Shown piece after piece: positions 16,935 through 26,998 of a stretch of 59,760 bases of DNA (position 1 is its first letter; every line of letters starts with the position of its first letter). The stretch spans positions 1 to 59,760 of the forward strand of contig JABUEY010000006.1 of the NCBI GenBank assembly GCA_013314815.1, written 5' to 3'. Below the pieces are notes generated by a model that was not told the DNA's origin, did not search any database, and worked only from the letters and a program-made list of their open reading frames with translations. Source of the DNA: Syntrophobacteraceae bacterium. GTDB lineage: Bacteria; Desulfobacterota; Syntrophobacteria; Syntrophobacterales; Syntrophobacteraceae. The translations under genes and the position numbers were made by a program.

Positions 16935-18044
16935 ATGAGCAGGAACAAGCCCGCTGTTGCCTATTATATTACTCCTCACGGGTTCGGACATGCCGTGCGT
17001 TCCCTCGAGGTCATTCATCGGTTCCTGGCGATTGAGCCCGACTATCGAGTGATACCGGTTTCCGATATTCCGGAATTTCTGGTGGAGGAAAATGTCGGCA
17101 GGCGGCTGCCGATGAGGAGAAGACGCCTGGATGTCGGCCTGGTTCAACTGGACAGCATCCGTTTCGACCTCGACGCCACTCTTTCTTCTCTTGAACGCCT
17201 GTACTCAAAGAAGTCTGCCCTCATCGAGGAGGAAATCCGCTTTTTGAAGGAAAACGGGGTCGAGGCGGTCGTTTGCGATATCCCCTTCATTCCTTTCCCT
17301 GCTGCGGCTGAATGCGGCATTCCCGCAACCGGAATCGGGAATTTTACATGGGATTGGATCTACACGGCCTATATCGCGAAGGAGCTCCGCTGGCAGACGA
17401 TCATATCGTGGATCAGGGAATGCTACCGGCTGTGCACGCTTTTTCTGCAACTGCCGATGCATGGGGACTGCTCAGTGTGTCCGAATATCGAACATGTCCC
17501 TCTCATTGCCCGGCACTCGACTCGGGATCCCGGCGATGTTCGAAGAATCCTCGGAATCCCCGCGGACCGCAAGGCAATTCTGGTTTCCTTCACCACGCTG
17601 GATCTCAGCCGGGAGGCCCAGAAGCTCATCGAAAGGATCGAGGATGTCCTGTTCTATTTCCGCCGACCGTTGAGCCTCCGTTTTTCCAATGCACGCTGTC
17701 TCGACAAATGGGATCTGGCCTATGTCGACATTGTCGCCTCCATGGATGCGGTACTGACCAAGCCCGGCTATGGCATCGTTTCGGACTGCCTGGCTCACGG
17801 AATTCCGATGATATACACGGACCGGGGAGTCTTTCCGGAATACGAAATCCTGGTTCGAGAGATGTCCCGGTCACTTGCGGTCACATACCTGCCCTCTGAA
17901 GACCTGTATGCCGGAAGATGGGAGCCATCCATTCGTCGCATCGGCTGCCAAGTCCAAAGCCGGACCGTGGTCCGCACCGACGGCGCAGAAGTCTGTGCCG
18001 AATTCATATCGAAGCAGTTGACGAAACATGGATGCCGGAAGTAA
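16935..18044 (+). CDS. GT28/MurG-like glycosyltransferase-fold protein
   Basis: 369 aa. It starts KPAVAYYITPHGFGHAVRSLEVI, the glycine-histidine loop of GT-B transferases, and the C-terminal half has VDIVASMDAVLTKPGYGIVSDCLAHGIPMIYTD-type features (TKPGYGIVSD, then the Pro-Glu pair) of GT28 donor-binding sites. Related proteins form the N-terminal half of plant arabinokinase-like proteins. No membrane segments. ATG 16935 follows AGGAAG at 16925-16930; the ATG at 16908 lacks one. It is followed after 7 bases by an Smr-domain gene, likely co-transcribed. Acceptor unknown. Confidence 0.75.
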   Translation: MSRNKPAVAYYITPHGFGHAVRSLEVIHRFLAIEPDYRVIPVSDIPEFLVEENVGRRLPMRRRRLDVGLVQLDSIRFDLDATLSSLERLYSKKSALIEEEIRFLKENGVEAVVCDIPFIPFPAAAECGIPATGIGNFTWDWIYTAYIAKELRWQTIISWIRECYRLCTLFLQLPMHGDCSVCPNIEHVPLIARHSTRDPGDVRRILGIPADRKAILVSFTTLDLSREAQKLIERIEDVLFYFRRPLSLRFSNARCLDKWDLAYVDIVASMDAVLTKPGYGIVSDCLAHGIPMIYTDRGVFPEYEILVREMSRSLAVTYLPSEDLYAGRWEPSIRRIGCQVQSRTVVRTDGAEVCAEFISKQLTKHGCRK

Positions 18045-18051
18045 GGAGTAG

Positions 18052-18387
18052 ATGTTGGAAAAAGATTCAAAAGGCTATCCCGGGGAATCCTCGATCCCTC
18101 GGGAAGATGAAGAACCGGTTGTCGTTCCCGTCGAGGACTCCCTCGATCTTCATACCTTCAGGCCTTCCGAAGTCAAGGATCTGCTCGACGACTACCTGGA
18201 AGCCGCTGTCGAAAAGGGATTGTCGGAAGTCCGGATCATACACGGGAAAGGGACGGGGGTGCTCCGCCGTACGGTTCTAAGTCTCCTGGCAAAGCACCCG
18301 CTGGTGTTGACCGTCAGGCAGGCCGGTGAAGCTTCGGGCGGGTGGGGAGCCACCGTCGCAACGTTGAAATCGGAAGCCGAAAATTAA
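18052..18387 (+). CDS. Smr-domain protein
   Basis: 111 aa. An acidic 30-residue lead is followed by a single Smr domain: LDLHTFRPSEV (the LDLHG-like motif), then VRIIHGKGTGVLRRTV (the HGKGxGxLR motif), ending in a glycine-rich GEASGGWGATV loop. Stand-alone Smr proteins are small nucleases or RNA-binding proteins related to the MutS2 C-terminus. ATG 18052 follows AAGGAG. Its stop overlaps the stop of the convergent gene 18384-19136 by 3-4 bases. Confidence 0.87.
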   Translation: MLEKDSKGYPGESSIPREDEEPVVVPVEDSLDLHTFRPSEVKDLLDDYLEAAVEKGLSEVRIIHGKGTGVLRRTVLSLLAKHPLVLTVRQAGEASGGWGATVATLKSEAEN

Positions 18388-19136
18388 TCGAGACCGGGCG
18401 ACTCCGCAGTGATCTCATACCGCTTGATTCTGGGATCCGGCTTTACCTCCGCCTTGACGATATAGAGGCTGCCGCGGATGTTGAGCTTCTTCAGGGCTGC
18501 CTGGTCCACATCGAGTTCATGCAGTTCGCAGGTCTTTTGCTGAAGGACATTCCCTTCGGCATCAAACAGTCTGAGTATAAAGCTCCGATTTTTCAAGTCG
18601 ACCCTGCTGCTGAGCAGGTTTTGCATGATGACTTGGGTACCCTCTCGTTCTACACACACCGCGGGCAGGTTCTTCTCGATGACGAATTGCTCGCCGCGCA
18701 CCAGGGTGCCCTGTCGAGAGGGTTTCTCTTTTCTCTCCGTGGACTTTCTGATTAAAGGGTGGTCCTGCCGCGGATCGATCCGTTGGTTACCCGGCAGCGA
18801 GATCTTTGCCTCGATCGCTTCCCGCAGAATTGTGAATGGATCCTGGTTTGACTCTTCCAATGGAGCGCGAAATAATGTATCAGGGTCGAATTCGCGGGAT
18901 TCCAGGACCTCCTGGATCGAGGAGATTTGATCCCTGGGGACGCCGGCCACTCCGCCCGGTACATCGAATTTGATTTCGCCATGCAGTTCCCAGTAGTAGG
19001 GGACCTCCACGGATGTTCCATCCCGCATCGTGATGCGCAGGGCTCCCGCAGATGCTGTGGAGACAGACCAGAAGGCACATGCCAGGAAGCAGACGACCAG
19101 AATGGGCATGGGTTTTTGGATGCCTGACGTATTCAT
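18384..19136 (-). CDS. Secreted or periplasmic protein of unknown function
   Basis: 250 aa from ATG 19136 (GGAG three bases upstream; ATG 19145 is an alternative). The N-terminus MNTSGIQKPMPILVVCFLACAFWSVSTASA-type region is a clear signal peptide with cleavage after a SASA-like site near residue 30 (AGALRITMRDG follows). The mature part has a small beta-rich start (ITMRDGTSVEVPYYWE) reminiscent of the short domains that read 'dgt.v.v' in secreted delta-proteobacterial proteins, then charged stretches. No catalytic motif was recognised. It diverges from the sugar kinase at 19239, with a 100-base promoter space between. Confidence 0.65.
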   Translation of the reverse strand: MNTSGIQKPMPILVVCFLACAFWSVSTASAGALRITMRDGTSVEVPYYWELHGEIKFDVPGGVAGVPRDQISSIQEVLESREFDPDTLFRAPLEESNQDPFTILREAIEAKISLPGNQRIDPRQDHPLIRKSTERKEKPSRQGTLVRGEQFVIEKNLPAVCVEREGTQVIMQNLLSSRVDLKNRSFILRLFDAEGNVLQQKTCELHELDVDQAALKKLNIRGSLYIVKAEVKPDPRIKRYEITAESPGLD

Positions 19137-19238
19137 CTTCTCCATCCTTTGTTGGCTTTGCCGGTTTCTGTGCAATACCGCATAGAGATTTAATCGTAAG
19201 AACCTGTGGAATACTGAAACACTAAGGGAGAAGTACTG

Positions 19239-20177
19239 ATGGATATTTTCATCTCGGGTTCCCTGGCATACGACAGAATCATGGATTTCCCGGGGCATTT
19301 CGCCGATCACATCCTGCCTGACAAGATCCATGTGTTGAACGTCTGCTTCAACATCAACGGCCTGGTGGAAAAGTTCGGAGGCACAGCGGGAAACATAGCC
19401 TATACGCTGGCGTGCCTAGGAGAGAGGCCGTACATTGTGGCCACATCGGGTGAGGATTTTGACCGCTATGAAAAGAGGCTTCTGGATCACCTGCTGCCTA
19501 CTCAATGGATCAGGCGGATCCCCGGTGTACTCACCGCCGGCGCATACATCACCACGGATCTGGACGACAACCAGATCACGGCCTTCAATCCGGGAGCCAT
19601 GGCTCACGAGGCGGATCTGCCTTCTCTGAACTCGAGTGCCGGGGATGGCGTGGTTTTCATCGGTCCGGGAAACAAGAACGATATGGCCGGATTTGCCGCG
19701 GCAGCGAGGGAGGCGTCAGTTGATTTCTTTTTCGATCCGGGCCAAAGCCTCAATATCTGGCAGAAGGACGAACTCAGGAAAGCTGTTGCCGGTGCTCTCT
19801 GTTTCATCTCCAACGACTATGAACTTTCCCTCTTTCTCCAGATCACCAAGTGGTCCATGGATGATTTGTACAGGAACGTCCAGGTGGTGATCACCACTCG
19901 AGGGCCCGAAGGGGCCATCCTGGACATGCATCGCGACAAGGTGCTGATTCCGGCAGTTCCGGCCGGGAATGTTCTCGATCCGACAGGGGCAGGGGATGCC
20001 TTCAGGGCGGGTCTGCTGAAGGGGTGGAGCCTGAAACTGCCGTGGGACATCTGTTGCCAGATGGGTGCCACGGCCGCCACTTATGCCGTTGAACATTACG
20101 GAACCCAGGAGCACGTTCTAGACTGGGATACCTTCTGCCGAAGATACGATGAACACTTCGGCCCGCTGCTGTGCTGA
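19239..20177 (+). CDS. PfkB-family carbohydrate or nucleoside kinase
   Basis: 312 aa ribokinase-fold kinase. The N-terminal substrate side has GGTAGNIAYTLACLG (residues 47-61) and the C-terminal signature is DPTGAGDAFRAGLLKGW with the catalytic Asp near residue 251. The spacing resembles the adenosine kinase-like subgroup more than fructokinases, but the substrate cannot be fixed. ATG 19239 follows AAGGGAG. It is a single gene, convergent with uvrB. Confidence 0.87.
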   Translation: MDIFISGSLAYDRIMDFPGHFADHILPDKIHVLNVCFNINGLVEKFGGTAGNIAYTLACLGERPYIVATSGEDFDRYEKRLLDHLLPTQWIRRIPGVLTAGAYITTDLDDNQITAFNPGAMAHEADLPSLNSSAGDGVVFIGPGNKNDMAGFAAAAREASVDFFFDPGQSLNIWQKDELRKAVAGALCFISNDYELSLFLQITKWSMDDLYRNVQVVITTRGPEGAILDMHRDKVLIPAVPAGNVLDPTGAGDAFRAGLLKGWSLKLPWDICCQMGATAATYAVEHYGTQEHVLDWDTFCRRYDEHFGPLLC

Positions 20178-20204
20178 TCCACCGCGTCGATGAAGCTGTG
20201 CGGA

Positions 20205-22214
20205 TCAGGACTGGATCAGAAGCTGCCGCCGGCGCAGCAGCTTGATCCGATCCCTGAGAGATGCCGCCCTTTCGAACTCGAGTTCCGAAGCGGCTTCCTT
20301 CATCTCCTTTTCAAGGGCCCTGATCCGTTCATCCACGGCTGCTTCATCAGTAGACGCTTCCAAGACCTCCTGCGGTTCGAAGAAGGAATCCTCGTCAAAT
20401 GTCATGGTCTCTCCCCTGTATTCAGCCAGGATGTCCGTGATGTCCTTACGAATGCTCCGAGGCTCGATGTGGTGCCTTTCATTGTGGTCGAGCTGAATCC
20501 TGCGCCGTCGCTCCGTTTCCTCGATGGCTCTTCTCATGGATTCCGTCACTTGATTGGCATAAAGGATCACGCAGCCGTCGACGTTGCGTGCCGCTCGACC
20601 GGATGTCTGGATCAGTGAACGTTCAGAACGGAGAAAACCTTCGTTGTCTGCATCGAGCACCGCGACCAGCGAAACCTCCGGGATGTCGAGTCCCTCGCGG
20701 AGCAGATTGATGCCCACGAGGACATCGTATTCTCCGAGCCGCAGATCTCGAACGAGTTCTATCCTTTCAATCGTGTTGATGTCCGAGTGCATGTAGCGCA
20801 CCCTGATGTTCAGGTCGGCGAGGTAATCGGTGAGATCCTCTGCCATGCGTTTGGTGAGGGTAGTGACGAGCACCCTGTGGCCCGCCGCGGTCTGCGTGCG
20901 GATTTCCCCTATCAGGTCATCCACCTGCAGGTCCGCGGGGCGAACCTCTATCCTGGGATCCACGAGGCCGGTGGGCCTGATGATCTGTTCCACCACGTGT
21001 GCGGGAGTCCGGGCCAGTTCGTGGGGGCCTGGAGTGGCCGAAACATAGATGAGTTGACGGACCTTTCCGTCGAATTCCTCGAATGACAGGGGCCGGTTGT
21101 CCAGGGCCGACGGCAGCCTGAAGCCGTACCGCACCAGGGTCTCCTTCCTCGACCTGTCTCCCCTGTACATTCCACGAACCTGGGGTACGGTGATGTGGCT
21201 CTCGTCTATGAACAGGAGCCAGTCGTCCGGAAAATAGTCCAGCAGGGTGAACGGAGGTTCTCCTGGAGACCTTCCGTCCAGGTGCCTTGAGTAGTTTTCG
21301 ATCCCATTGCAGAAGCCCAGTTCGGCAAGCATTTCGAGATCCAGGCGCGTACGCTCTTCCAGGCGCTGAGCCTCAACCAGTTTTCCTTCCCGGTGCAGTA
21401 TTTCCAGGGTCTGGGACAGTTCGGTGCGGATCGATTGAAGCGCTCTTTCGAGATTATCCCGGTTGGTGACATAGTGGGTGCCCGGGTAGATGTCCACCCC
21501 ATCAAGATGGCGCAAAGTTCTGCCCGTGAGAGGATCCACCTCGCGCAGCACGTCGATTTCGTCTCCGAAAAACTCGATCCGTATGGCGCGGTCTTCCTCG
21601 TAAGCCGGAAATACTTCCACCACGTCCCCCCGAACACGAAAGACTCCCCGGTGAAAATCATCGTCGTTACGCTTGTACTGTATCTCCACCAGCTTTCGGA
21701 GTACATCCTCCCTCGATATCTCCATGTTCGTTTTCAGCCGGAGCAGCATGTGGCGGTAGGAATCCGGGGAGCCGAGTCCGTAGATGCACGAAACGCTCGC
21801 GACAATGACGACATCCCTTCGGTCCAGAAGAGACCGCGTAGCGGAATGCCGCATCTTGTCAATGGTTTCGTTGATGGATGAATCCTTGGCGATGTAGGTG
21901 TCCGTTTGAGGAAGGTAGGCCTCCGGCTGATAATAGTCATAGTAGGATACAAAGTATTCGACGGCATTCTCGGGGAAGAACGCTTTGAATTCACCGTACA
22001 ACTGTGCGGCAAGCGTTTTGTTGGGCGCCATGACAAGAGCGGGCTTTTGCACCCTTGCAATGACATGGGCCATGGTAAACGTCTTGCCGGATCCCGTTAC
22101 ACCGAGAAGTGTCTGCTCGTGCACGCCACGAAGCACCGAGTCGCTGAGTTTTTCGATGGCTTGCGGCTGATCGCCCATGGGAGGCCAGTCGCTTTTCAAG
22201 ATAAAAGATTTCAT
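20205..22214 (-). CDS. uvrB: Excinuclease ABC subunit B
   Basis: 669 aa, the normal length. UvrB is the damage-verifying helicase of UvrABC nucleotide excision repair. Walker A is GVTGSGKT (about 39), the beta-hairpin is [15 protein letters not shown] (about 90), the helicase DEAD-like box is LLFIDESH, motif VI is QTSGRAARN, and the C-terminal UVR domain ([20 protein letters not shown]) that contacts UvrC is present. ATG 22214 gives the family N-terminus [17 protein letters not shown]; the frame runs 22 residues further but without likeness. Single gene. Confidence 0.97.
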   Translation of the reverse strand: MKSFILKSDWPPMGDQPQAIEKLSDSVLRGVHEQTLLGVTGSGKTFTMAHVIARVQKPALVMAPNKTLAAQLYGEFKAFFPENAVEYFVSYYDYYQPEAYLPQTDTYIAKDSSINETIDKMRHSATRSLLDRRDVVIVASVSCIYGLGSPDSYRHMLLRLKTNMEISREDVLRKLVEIQYKRNDDDFHRGVFRVRGDVVEVFPAYEEDRAIRIEFFGDEIDVLREVDPLTGRTLRHLDGVDIYPGTHYVTNRDNLERALQSIRTELSQTLEILHREGKLVEAQRLEERTRLDLEMLAELGFCNGIENYSRHLDGRSPGEPPFTLLDYFPDDWLLFIDESHITVPQVRGMYRGDRSRKETLVRYGFRLPSALDNRPLSFEEFDGKVRQLIYVSATPGPHELARTPAHVVEQIIRPTGLVDPRIEVRPADLQVDDLIGEIRTQTAAGHRVLVTTLTKRMAEDLTDYLADLNIRVRYMHSDINTIERIELVRDLRLGEYDVLVGINLLREGLDIPEVSLVAVLDADNEGFLRSERSLIQTSGRAARNVDGCVILYANQVTESMRRAIEETERRRRIQLDHNERHHIEPRSIRKDITDILAEYRGETMTFDEDSFFEPQEVLEASTDEAAVDERIRALEKEMKEAASELEFERAASLRDRIKLLRRRQLLIQS

Positions 22215-22474
22215 GCCCGATCCGTATCGAACCTCCCCAAACAGCTTCCGATTCCAGGCTCCACGCCGCCACTCGATCATCCGATGTTCACCGGATATGG
22301 GGGGACATCACCGTCTCATTATAAGGCAGGTCCAACAGCCGGGGAAGGTGGGGGGCCACCTTCTTTTTTCGACCCGGTCCTTGACTATTTCTGATGCAAT
22401 AAGCGAACATTACAAGCTTTGCGTTGATGAGATGGTCGGCTCGGCAATGGAGAATGTAAACCAAAAGGATAAAT

Positions 22475-24259
22475 ATGCAGCAACCTCAAGACCTTCGTAA
22501 CCTGGCCATAATAGCGCACGTGGACCACGGCAAGACGACCCTGGTAGATGCCATGCTCTGGCAGAGCGGCGTCTTCCGGGAAAACGAACAGGTGGCGGAA
22601 CGAGTCATGGACAGCCTTGACCTCGAGCGCGAGAAGGGCATCACCATCATGGCAAAAAACACCGCCATCGTGTACAAGAATACAAAGATCAACATCGTGG
22701 ATACTCCAGGCCATGCCGACTTCGGTGGTGAAGTGGAACGGACACTCAACATGGTCGACGGCGTGATGCTCCTCGTTGATGCGACGGAAGGCCCGCTTCC
22801 TCAGACACGCTTCGTGCTTGGGAAAGCCCTGGCCCGGGGGCTTCCTCCCATTGTCGTGATCAACAAGATCGATCGTCCCGACAGGCGTATTCATGAAGTG
22901 CTGGACGAGATCTACGATCTGTTCATCGATCTGGACGCCACCGAAGATCAGCTGGATTTTCCTGTTCTTTACACCAATGCCAAGGCGGGGATAGCCCTTG
23001 CCGATCCCGATGCCCAGGGCCGCGATCTTGTCCCGCTCTTCGAGGCCATACTCGAATTTATCCCTCCTCCAACCTGTGATCCCGAAGCACCGCTCCAGTT
23101 TCTGGTGATCACTCTTCATCACAGCGACTATGTCGGGAGAATCGGAGTGGGCAAGGTGGTCAACGGTTCTTTGCACAGGGGCAGGGAGGTTGCCCTTCTC
23201 AAGGGGACCGGAACAGTGACCAGGGGAACGCTTTCCGTTGTCTACTCCTACGAGGGGCTCAACCGCGTGGAAAGAGACGAGGTCCGCGCAGGAGACATTG
23301 CTGCTGTTGCAGGGCTCGAGGACATATTCATAGGAGACACCCTGGGCGACCCCTCCGACCCGAGACCTCTGCCCGTCATTACCGTGGAGGAACCGACCAT
23401 CTCCATGGTCTTTTCTGTCAACACCTCTCCTCTCGCCGGCAAGGAGGGCACCCAGCTGACATCCCGCCACATCAAGGAACGCCTCGACAAGGAACTCCTG
23501 TATAACGTGAGCATCCGGGTCGAGCAGGCGGAAAACCGGGATTCATTCCAAGTGAGCGCTCGAGGCGAACTCCAGCTGGCGGTGCTCGTGGAAACCATGC
23601 GCCGGGAGGGCTTCGAGCTGTCCCTCGGCAAACCCAGAATCATTACCCGGAATGTGGACGGGCAGCTGGTGGAGCCACTGGAACTTGTCGTTATCGATGT
23701 GCCTGAAAAGTTCATCGGCATAGTGACTGAAATGTTGAATTCGCGGCGTGGCAGGATGATCCGGATGATCAACAACGGCTTCGGAAGAGTGCGCCTCGAG
23801 TTCGAAATCCCATCGAGGGGCCTGATCGGATTTCGAGGCCAGTTTCTGACAGATACCCGCGGAACCGGGATCATCAATACCCTGCTGATCGGTCATACTC
23901 CTTTGGCTGGAGACATCGCGGGCCGCCCGAATGGAGTCCTCGTTTCCGACCGAAGTGGAAGAGCCGTTGCCTACGCGATACATCATCTGCAGCCCCGAGG
24001 CACCATATTCGTCAATCCCGGAGACCCGGTCTATGAAGGTATGATTGTGGGTGAGAACTCCCGTTCGGATGATCTCCGGGTCAACATCACCAAGGAGAAG
24101 AAGCTGACCAACATCCGGGCTTCCGGCTCCGATGAAGCCCTGCGAATCATACCACCTCGCCGGTTTACTCTCGAACAGGCCATGGAATTCGTCAACGAAG
24201 ATGAACTGGTGGAAGTGACCCCCGATTCCATCCGCCTTCGCAAGGCGGGGCCCAGGTAA
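22475..24259 (+). CDS. typA: Translational GTPase TypA/BipA
   Basis: 594 aa. A ribosome-associated GTPase involved in stress adaptation and large-subunit assembly. G motifs: [10 protein letters not shown] (G1), EREKGITI (G2), [11 protein letters not shown] (G3), NKIDRPDRR (G4). The domain III and V regions and the BipA-specific C-terminal domain ([25 protein letters not shown], ending in [12 protein letters not shown] and ELVEVTP) are all present. ATG 22475 follows AAAGGATAAAT. Its 3' end is followed at once by a copy of the dispersed repeat. Confidence 0.97.
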   Translation: MQQPQDLRNLAIIAHVDHGKTTLVDAMLWQSGVFRENEQVAERVMDSLDLEREKGITIMAKNTAIVYKNTKINIVDTPGHADFGGEVERTLNMVDGVMLLVDATEGPLPQTRFVLGKALARGLPPIVVINKIDRPDRRIHEVLDEIYDLFIDLDATEDQLDFPVLYTNAKAGIALADPDAQGRDLVPLFEAILEFIPPPTCDPEAPLQFLVITLHHSDYVGRIGVGKVVNGSLHRGREVALLKGTGTVTRGTLSVVYSYEGLNRVERDEVRAGDIAAVAGLEDIFIGDTLGDPSDPRPLPVITVEEPTISMVFSVNTSPLAGKEGTQLTSRHIKERLDKELLYNVSIRVEQAENRDSFQVSARGELQLAVLVETMRREGFELSLGKPRIITRNVDGQLVEPLELVVIDVPEKFIGIVTEMLNSRRGRMIRMINNGFGRVRLEFEIPSRGLIGFRGQFLTDTRGTGIINTLLIGHTPLAGDIAGRPNGVLVSDRSGRAVAYAIHHLQPRGTIFVNPGDPVYEGMIVGENSRSDDLRVNITKEKKLTNIRASGSDEALRIIPPRRFTLEQAMEFVNEDELVEVTPDSIRLRKAGPR

Positions 24260-24264
24260 GACAA

Positions 24265-24305
24265 GGTTCTTCTCATGATCGCGTACCCGGACAGTTGTCA
24301 CACAG
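24265..24305 (+). repeat. Dispersed repeat, single arm
   Basis: Starts GGTTCTTC and contains GCGTACCCGGACAGTTGTC, then ACACA. It matches the arms found at 34378-34427, 43424-43473, 54812-54863 and 54969-55025. It lies between the stop of typA and the convergent 3D-domain gene. Confidence 0.7.
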
Positions 24306-24341
24306 ATTTCTTCTAGTTACAAAGACGCGGAATCGAACCGA

Positions 24342-24764
24342 TCATGTCCTGTCCAGCGGTATCAGGATGCCGGGGTTCCTCCCGAACTGCCTGCAGGATT
24401 GAATGGAGGGCAGAAGGAGATCCACCTTCATCCGGTGTTTCCTGGGCATCCTGTCCTGGAAAGAGACCACGTGAAGGCGCCCTTTCACCCACAGACTGAA
24501 CTGGTCGCCAAGTTCATAGTCACTGGCCAGATCCCGGCTGAGGGCTATGACTTTGCCGTGATGCTCGGGCGTTATTCGTTGTCCGGAGGCCATCACACCG
24601 CCGTTGGGTCCGGTGCATTTGGAATGGTTTGCGTAGGCTGAAACGGTGACATGGTGAAGGGAGGAGTTGCTCTTGAGCAAGTGAGGCGGGACGCCTAGAG
24701 ATGCTTGCTCGCACAAAGTCGCGGCAAGGAAATACAGGCTCATCATCTTGACAATTTTTAACAT
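24342..24764 (-). CDS. Secreted 3D-domain (possible murein-acting) protein
   Basis: 140 aa from ATG 24764 (AGGAG upstream). A hydrophobic N-terminus (residues 5-18) forms a signal peptide or anchor. The rest resembles the double-psi barrel 3D domain: VTVSAYANHSKCTGPNGG, then three aspartates in order at ALSRD, FQDRM and KVDLLL, the residues that name the family and line the site of MltA/YabE-type murein enzymes. It is therefore a candidate cell-wall-acting protein, but has no separate substrate-binding domain. Single gene, convergent with typA. Confidence 0.65.
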   Translation of the reverse strand: MLKIVKMMSLYFLAATLCEQASLGVPPHLLKSNSSLHHVTVSAYANHSKCTGPNGGVMASGQRITPEHHGKVIALSRDLASDYELGDQFSLWVKGRLHVVSFQDRMPRKHRMKVDLLLPSIQSCRQFGRNPGILIPLDRT

Positions 24765-25579
24765 CTCTGTTTCTCCTGCTGTGGTTTTCCGCTCATCCTG
24801 CAAATGAACGAAAACTTTACGGACTCTCACTCTCGGAGTGTCACTCTGTTAAAAATCGATCAACGGTGATCCCTCGTAGTTTTCAAAGGTCGCACAGGCT
24901 GAAGCCATGTTGATCATGAGGCGAATCCGGGTTGGTCACGGGATCCCACCCCTGTTAAATGCAAACGGCCCGTGTCCGTTCAATCCATTACGATCGGACC
25001 ACAGGCCGCAAAATCAAGCGACGTCAACCACGGATCTTCGAGGCCGAAAGACCCTTTTGCCTATCCCCGATAAAAGCTTCAGCAGCAGCATCCGGCGGGG
25101 ATAAAAAAGAATATTTCTTGACCATAGTCACCTTACTATTTACTGAGTTATTAAGCACTTAGCCGATCTTTTGCCGCGAACACGGCTGGAGCTCGACCTG
25201 CAACCAGTCCGGGACATACTAGATTTACAGAAAATAGATGTCAAGCATTTAGAGATGTTCTGCGCTGCCCTGTGGTGGGCAAAGCCCGTCTGCATTTCTT
25301 CGAGTCAGGTTTCCCGGTACGCTTTCGACAGTTTGTGCGCGAGCAGCAGGACAGTCCAACGTACACGCGGGATCGAACCGTTGTGAAGACCAGCGGAAAG
25401 AGAGAAGGCTGCCGCATGGGGAACATTTACTCTTTTTGGGCGAATACCTTGAAAGAATTGCGCAAAGGAAGTAAAAACAAAAAAAGATTTTGGAGAATAG
25501 ATGTGGGCCGGCTTCTTCATGGCCCCTGCGTTAACGGGTATGGATCGCTGGTTCCTTTTTGGAGACCCAGGTTGAGACA
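24765..25579. other. 815-base stretch without a supported gene, upstream of the hyd operon
   Basis: Several short frames occur (for example 25171-25386) but none has a ribosome site with family-like sequence. The stretch 25100-25160 is AT-rich. The only element with some support is the promoter-like pair at 25449-25477. The left part may hold control sequences for the hyd operon. Confidence 0.4.
25449..25477 (+). promoter_or_regulatory. Candidate sigma-70-type promoter for the hyd operon
   Basis: TTGAAA (25449-25454), a 17-base spacer, and TAAAAA (25472-25477); five and four matches to the two consensus boxes. It is the best pair in the 130 bases before hydG. Not proven. Confidence 0.35.
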
Positions 25580-26983
25580 ATGAATGATTCCTTGACACAC
25601 ACTGTGCTGATTGACGAGCCGGCGATTGCCCGCACACTCGATGGCCTGAAGCGGGAAAATGATCCCGTTCTTCTGCGGGAGGTTCTGGCGAAAGCGCGTG
25701 AGCTCAAAGGACTCGATATGGATGATGTGTCGGTGCTCATGTCCGTCACTGACACGGATCTTCTCGAGGAGCTTTTCTCGGCTGCTCGATGCGTAAAGGA
25801 ATCTATATACGGACCAAGGATCGTTCTGTTTGCTCCCCTGTACATTTCCAACCTGTGCGAAAATGAGTGTCTTTATTGTGCTTTCCGGGCCGGCAACAGG
25901 GATATACACCGGCGTGCGCTGAGCCAGGAGGAAATCGCCCGCGAGGTGCAGTTCATCATCGATCAGGGCCACAAACGTGTGCTCCTGGTGTCGGGTGAAG
26001 GTTATCCGGGTGAAGGTTTCTCCTACATCCTGAGATCCATCGAAACTGTATATGCAACTCGAAGTGGAAAGGGGGAAATCCGAAGAGTAAACGTAAACAT
26101 CGCCCCGCTTTCCCTTGACGAATTCAAGCAGTTGAAAGCTTCAGGCATCGGCACATACCAGTTGTTCCAGGAAACCTATCACCGGCAGACATACGCGTAC
26201 ATGCATCCGGGCGGCAGGAAAAGGAACTTCGACCTGCGTATCACTGCCTTTGACCGGGCCATGCAGGCGGGTATCGACGATGTGGGTGTCGGAGTCCTGT
26301 TCGGATTGTATGACTGGCGTTTCGAGATCCTGGCCCTGTTGCAGCATGTGGGGCACCTCGAGAGGAAGTTCGGAGTCGGCCCGCATACGATCAGTGTGCC
26401 CAGGCTGGAACCGGCTGCGGGTTCCCGGGTGGCCGCAAGCCCTCCCCACCCCGTCAGCGACGGCGATTTCATGAAGATTGTGGCCATATTGCGTATGGCC
26501 GTTCCGTATACGGGCATGATCATGTCGACGCGTGAAACACCTCGCATCCGCAGGGCTACTTTCGCTTTGGGTATATCGCAGATCTCGGCAGGAAGCCGGA
26601 CAAACCCCGGCGGGTATTCCGAAGGCATCGATGAACAGGATGCGCAGTTCCAGCTTGGCGATCATCGCCCTCTGGACGAAGTGATCCGAGACCTGGCGCA
26701 GATGGGGTACATACCGTCTTTCTGCACGGCCTGCTACCGCCTCGGACGCACCGGCAACGATTTCATGGAACTGGCTCGTCCCGGCGATATCAAGTATCGC
26801 TGTGATCCGAACGCCCTGTCAACGTTTCTCGAATACCTGCTCGACTACGCTTCCCCGGAAACCGCGCAGGCGGGCGAGGAATTGATCCGGGTTCATCTGG
26901 ACCGCATGGACGACCGACAGCGGAAAGTGGCCTCGGGAATGTTGAAACGAGTGCGTGCCGGGCATCGTGACGTCTACATCTGA
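25580..26983 (+). CDS. hydG: [FeFe]-hydrogenase maturase HydG (radical SAM tyrosine lyase)
   Basis: 468 aa. HydG cleaves tyrosine to make the CO and CN ligands carried on an Fe-Cys synthon for the H-cluster. The radical SAM cluster is C93-x3-C97-x2-C100 (NLCENECLYC), and the second, HydG-specific cluster is C383-x2-C386-x22-C409 (FCTACYRLG then KYRCDPN), both intact. ATG 25580 is preferred; a TTG at 25559 would add seven residues. First gene of a run of seven co-directional genes with overlaps or short gaps. Confidence 0.96.
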   Translation: MNDSLTHTVLIDEPAIARTLDGLKRENDPVLLREVLAKARELKGLDMDDVSVLMSVTDTDLLEELFSAARCVKESIYGPRIVLFAPLYISNLCENECLYCAFRAGNRDIHRRALSQEEIAREVQFIIDQGHKRVLLVSGEGYPGEGFSYILRSIETVYATRSGKGEIRRVNVNIAPLSLDEFKQLKASGIGTYQLFQETYHRQTYAYMHPGGRKRNFDLRITAFDRAMQAGIDDVGVGVLFGLYDWRFEILALLQHVGHLERKFGVGPHTISVPRLEPAAGSRVAASPPHPVSDGDFMKIVAILRMAVPYTGMIMSTRETPRIRRATFALGISQISAGSRTNPGGYSEGIDEQDAQFQLGDHRPLDEVIRDLAQMGYIPSFCTACYRLGRTGNDFMELARPGDIKYRCDPNALSTFLEYLLDYASPETAQAGEELIRVHLDRMDDRQRKVASGMLKRVRAGHRDVYI

Positions 26984-26998
26984 TTGCCGAACTGGATA

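Noticed and set aside
22385-23470. 361-aa minus-strand frame across typA
   Set aside because: Antisense to conserved TypA motifs; no family-like sequence.
25296-25350. Possible further copy of the dispersed repeat arm
   Set aside because: Only scattered matches (GTACGCTTTCGACAG and TTTGTGCGC); too weak to count as a copy.
25171-25386. 71-aa plus-strand frame upstream of hydG
   Set aside because: No ribosome site; low-complexity codon pattern; not supported.
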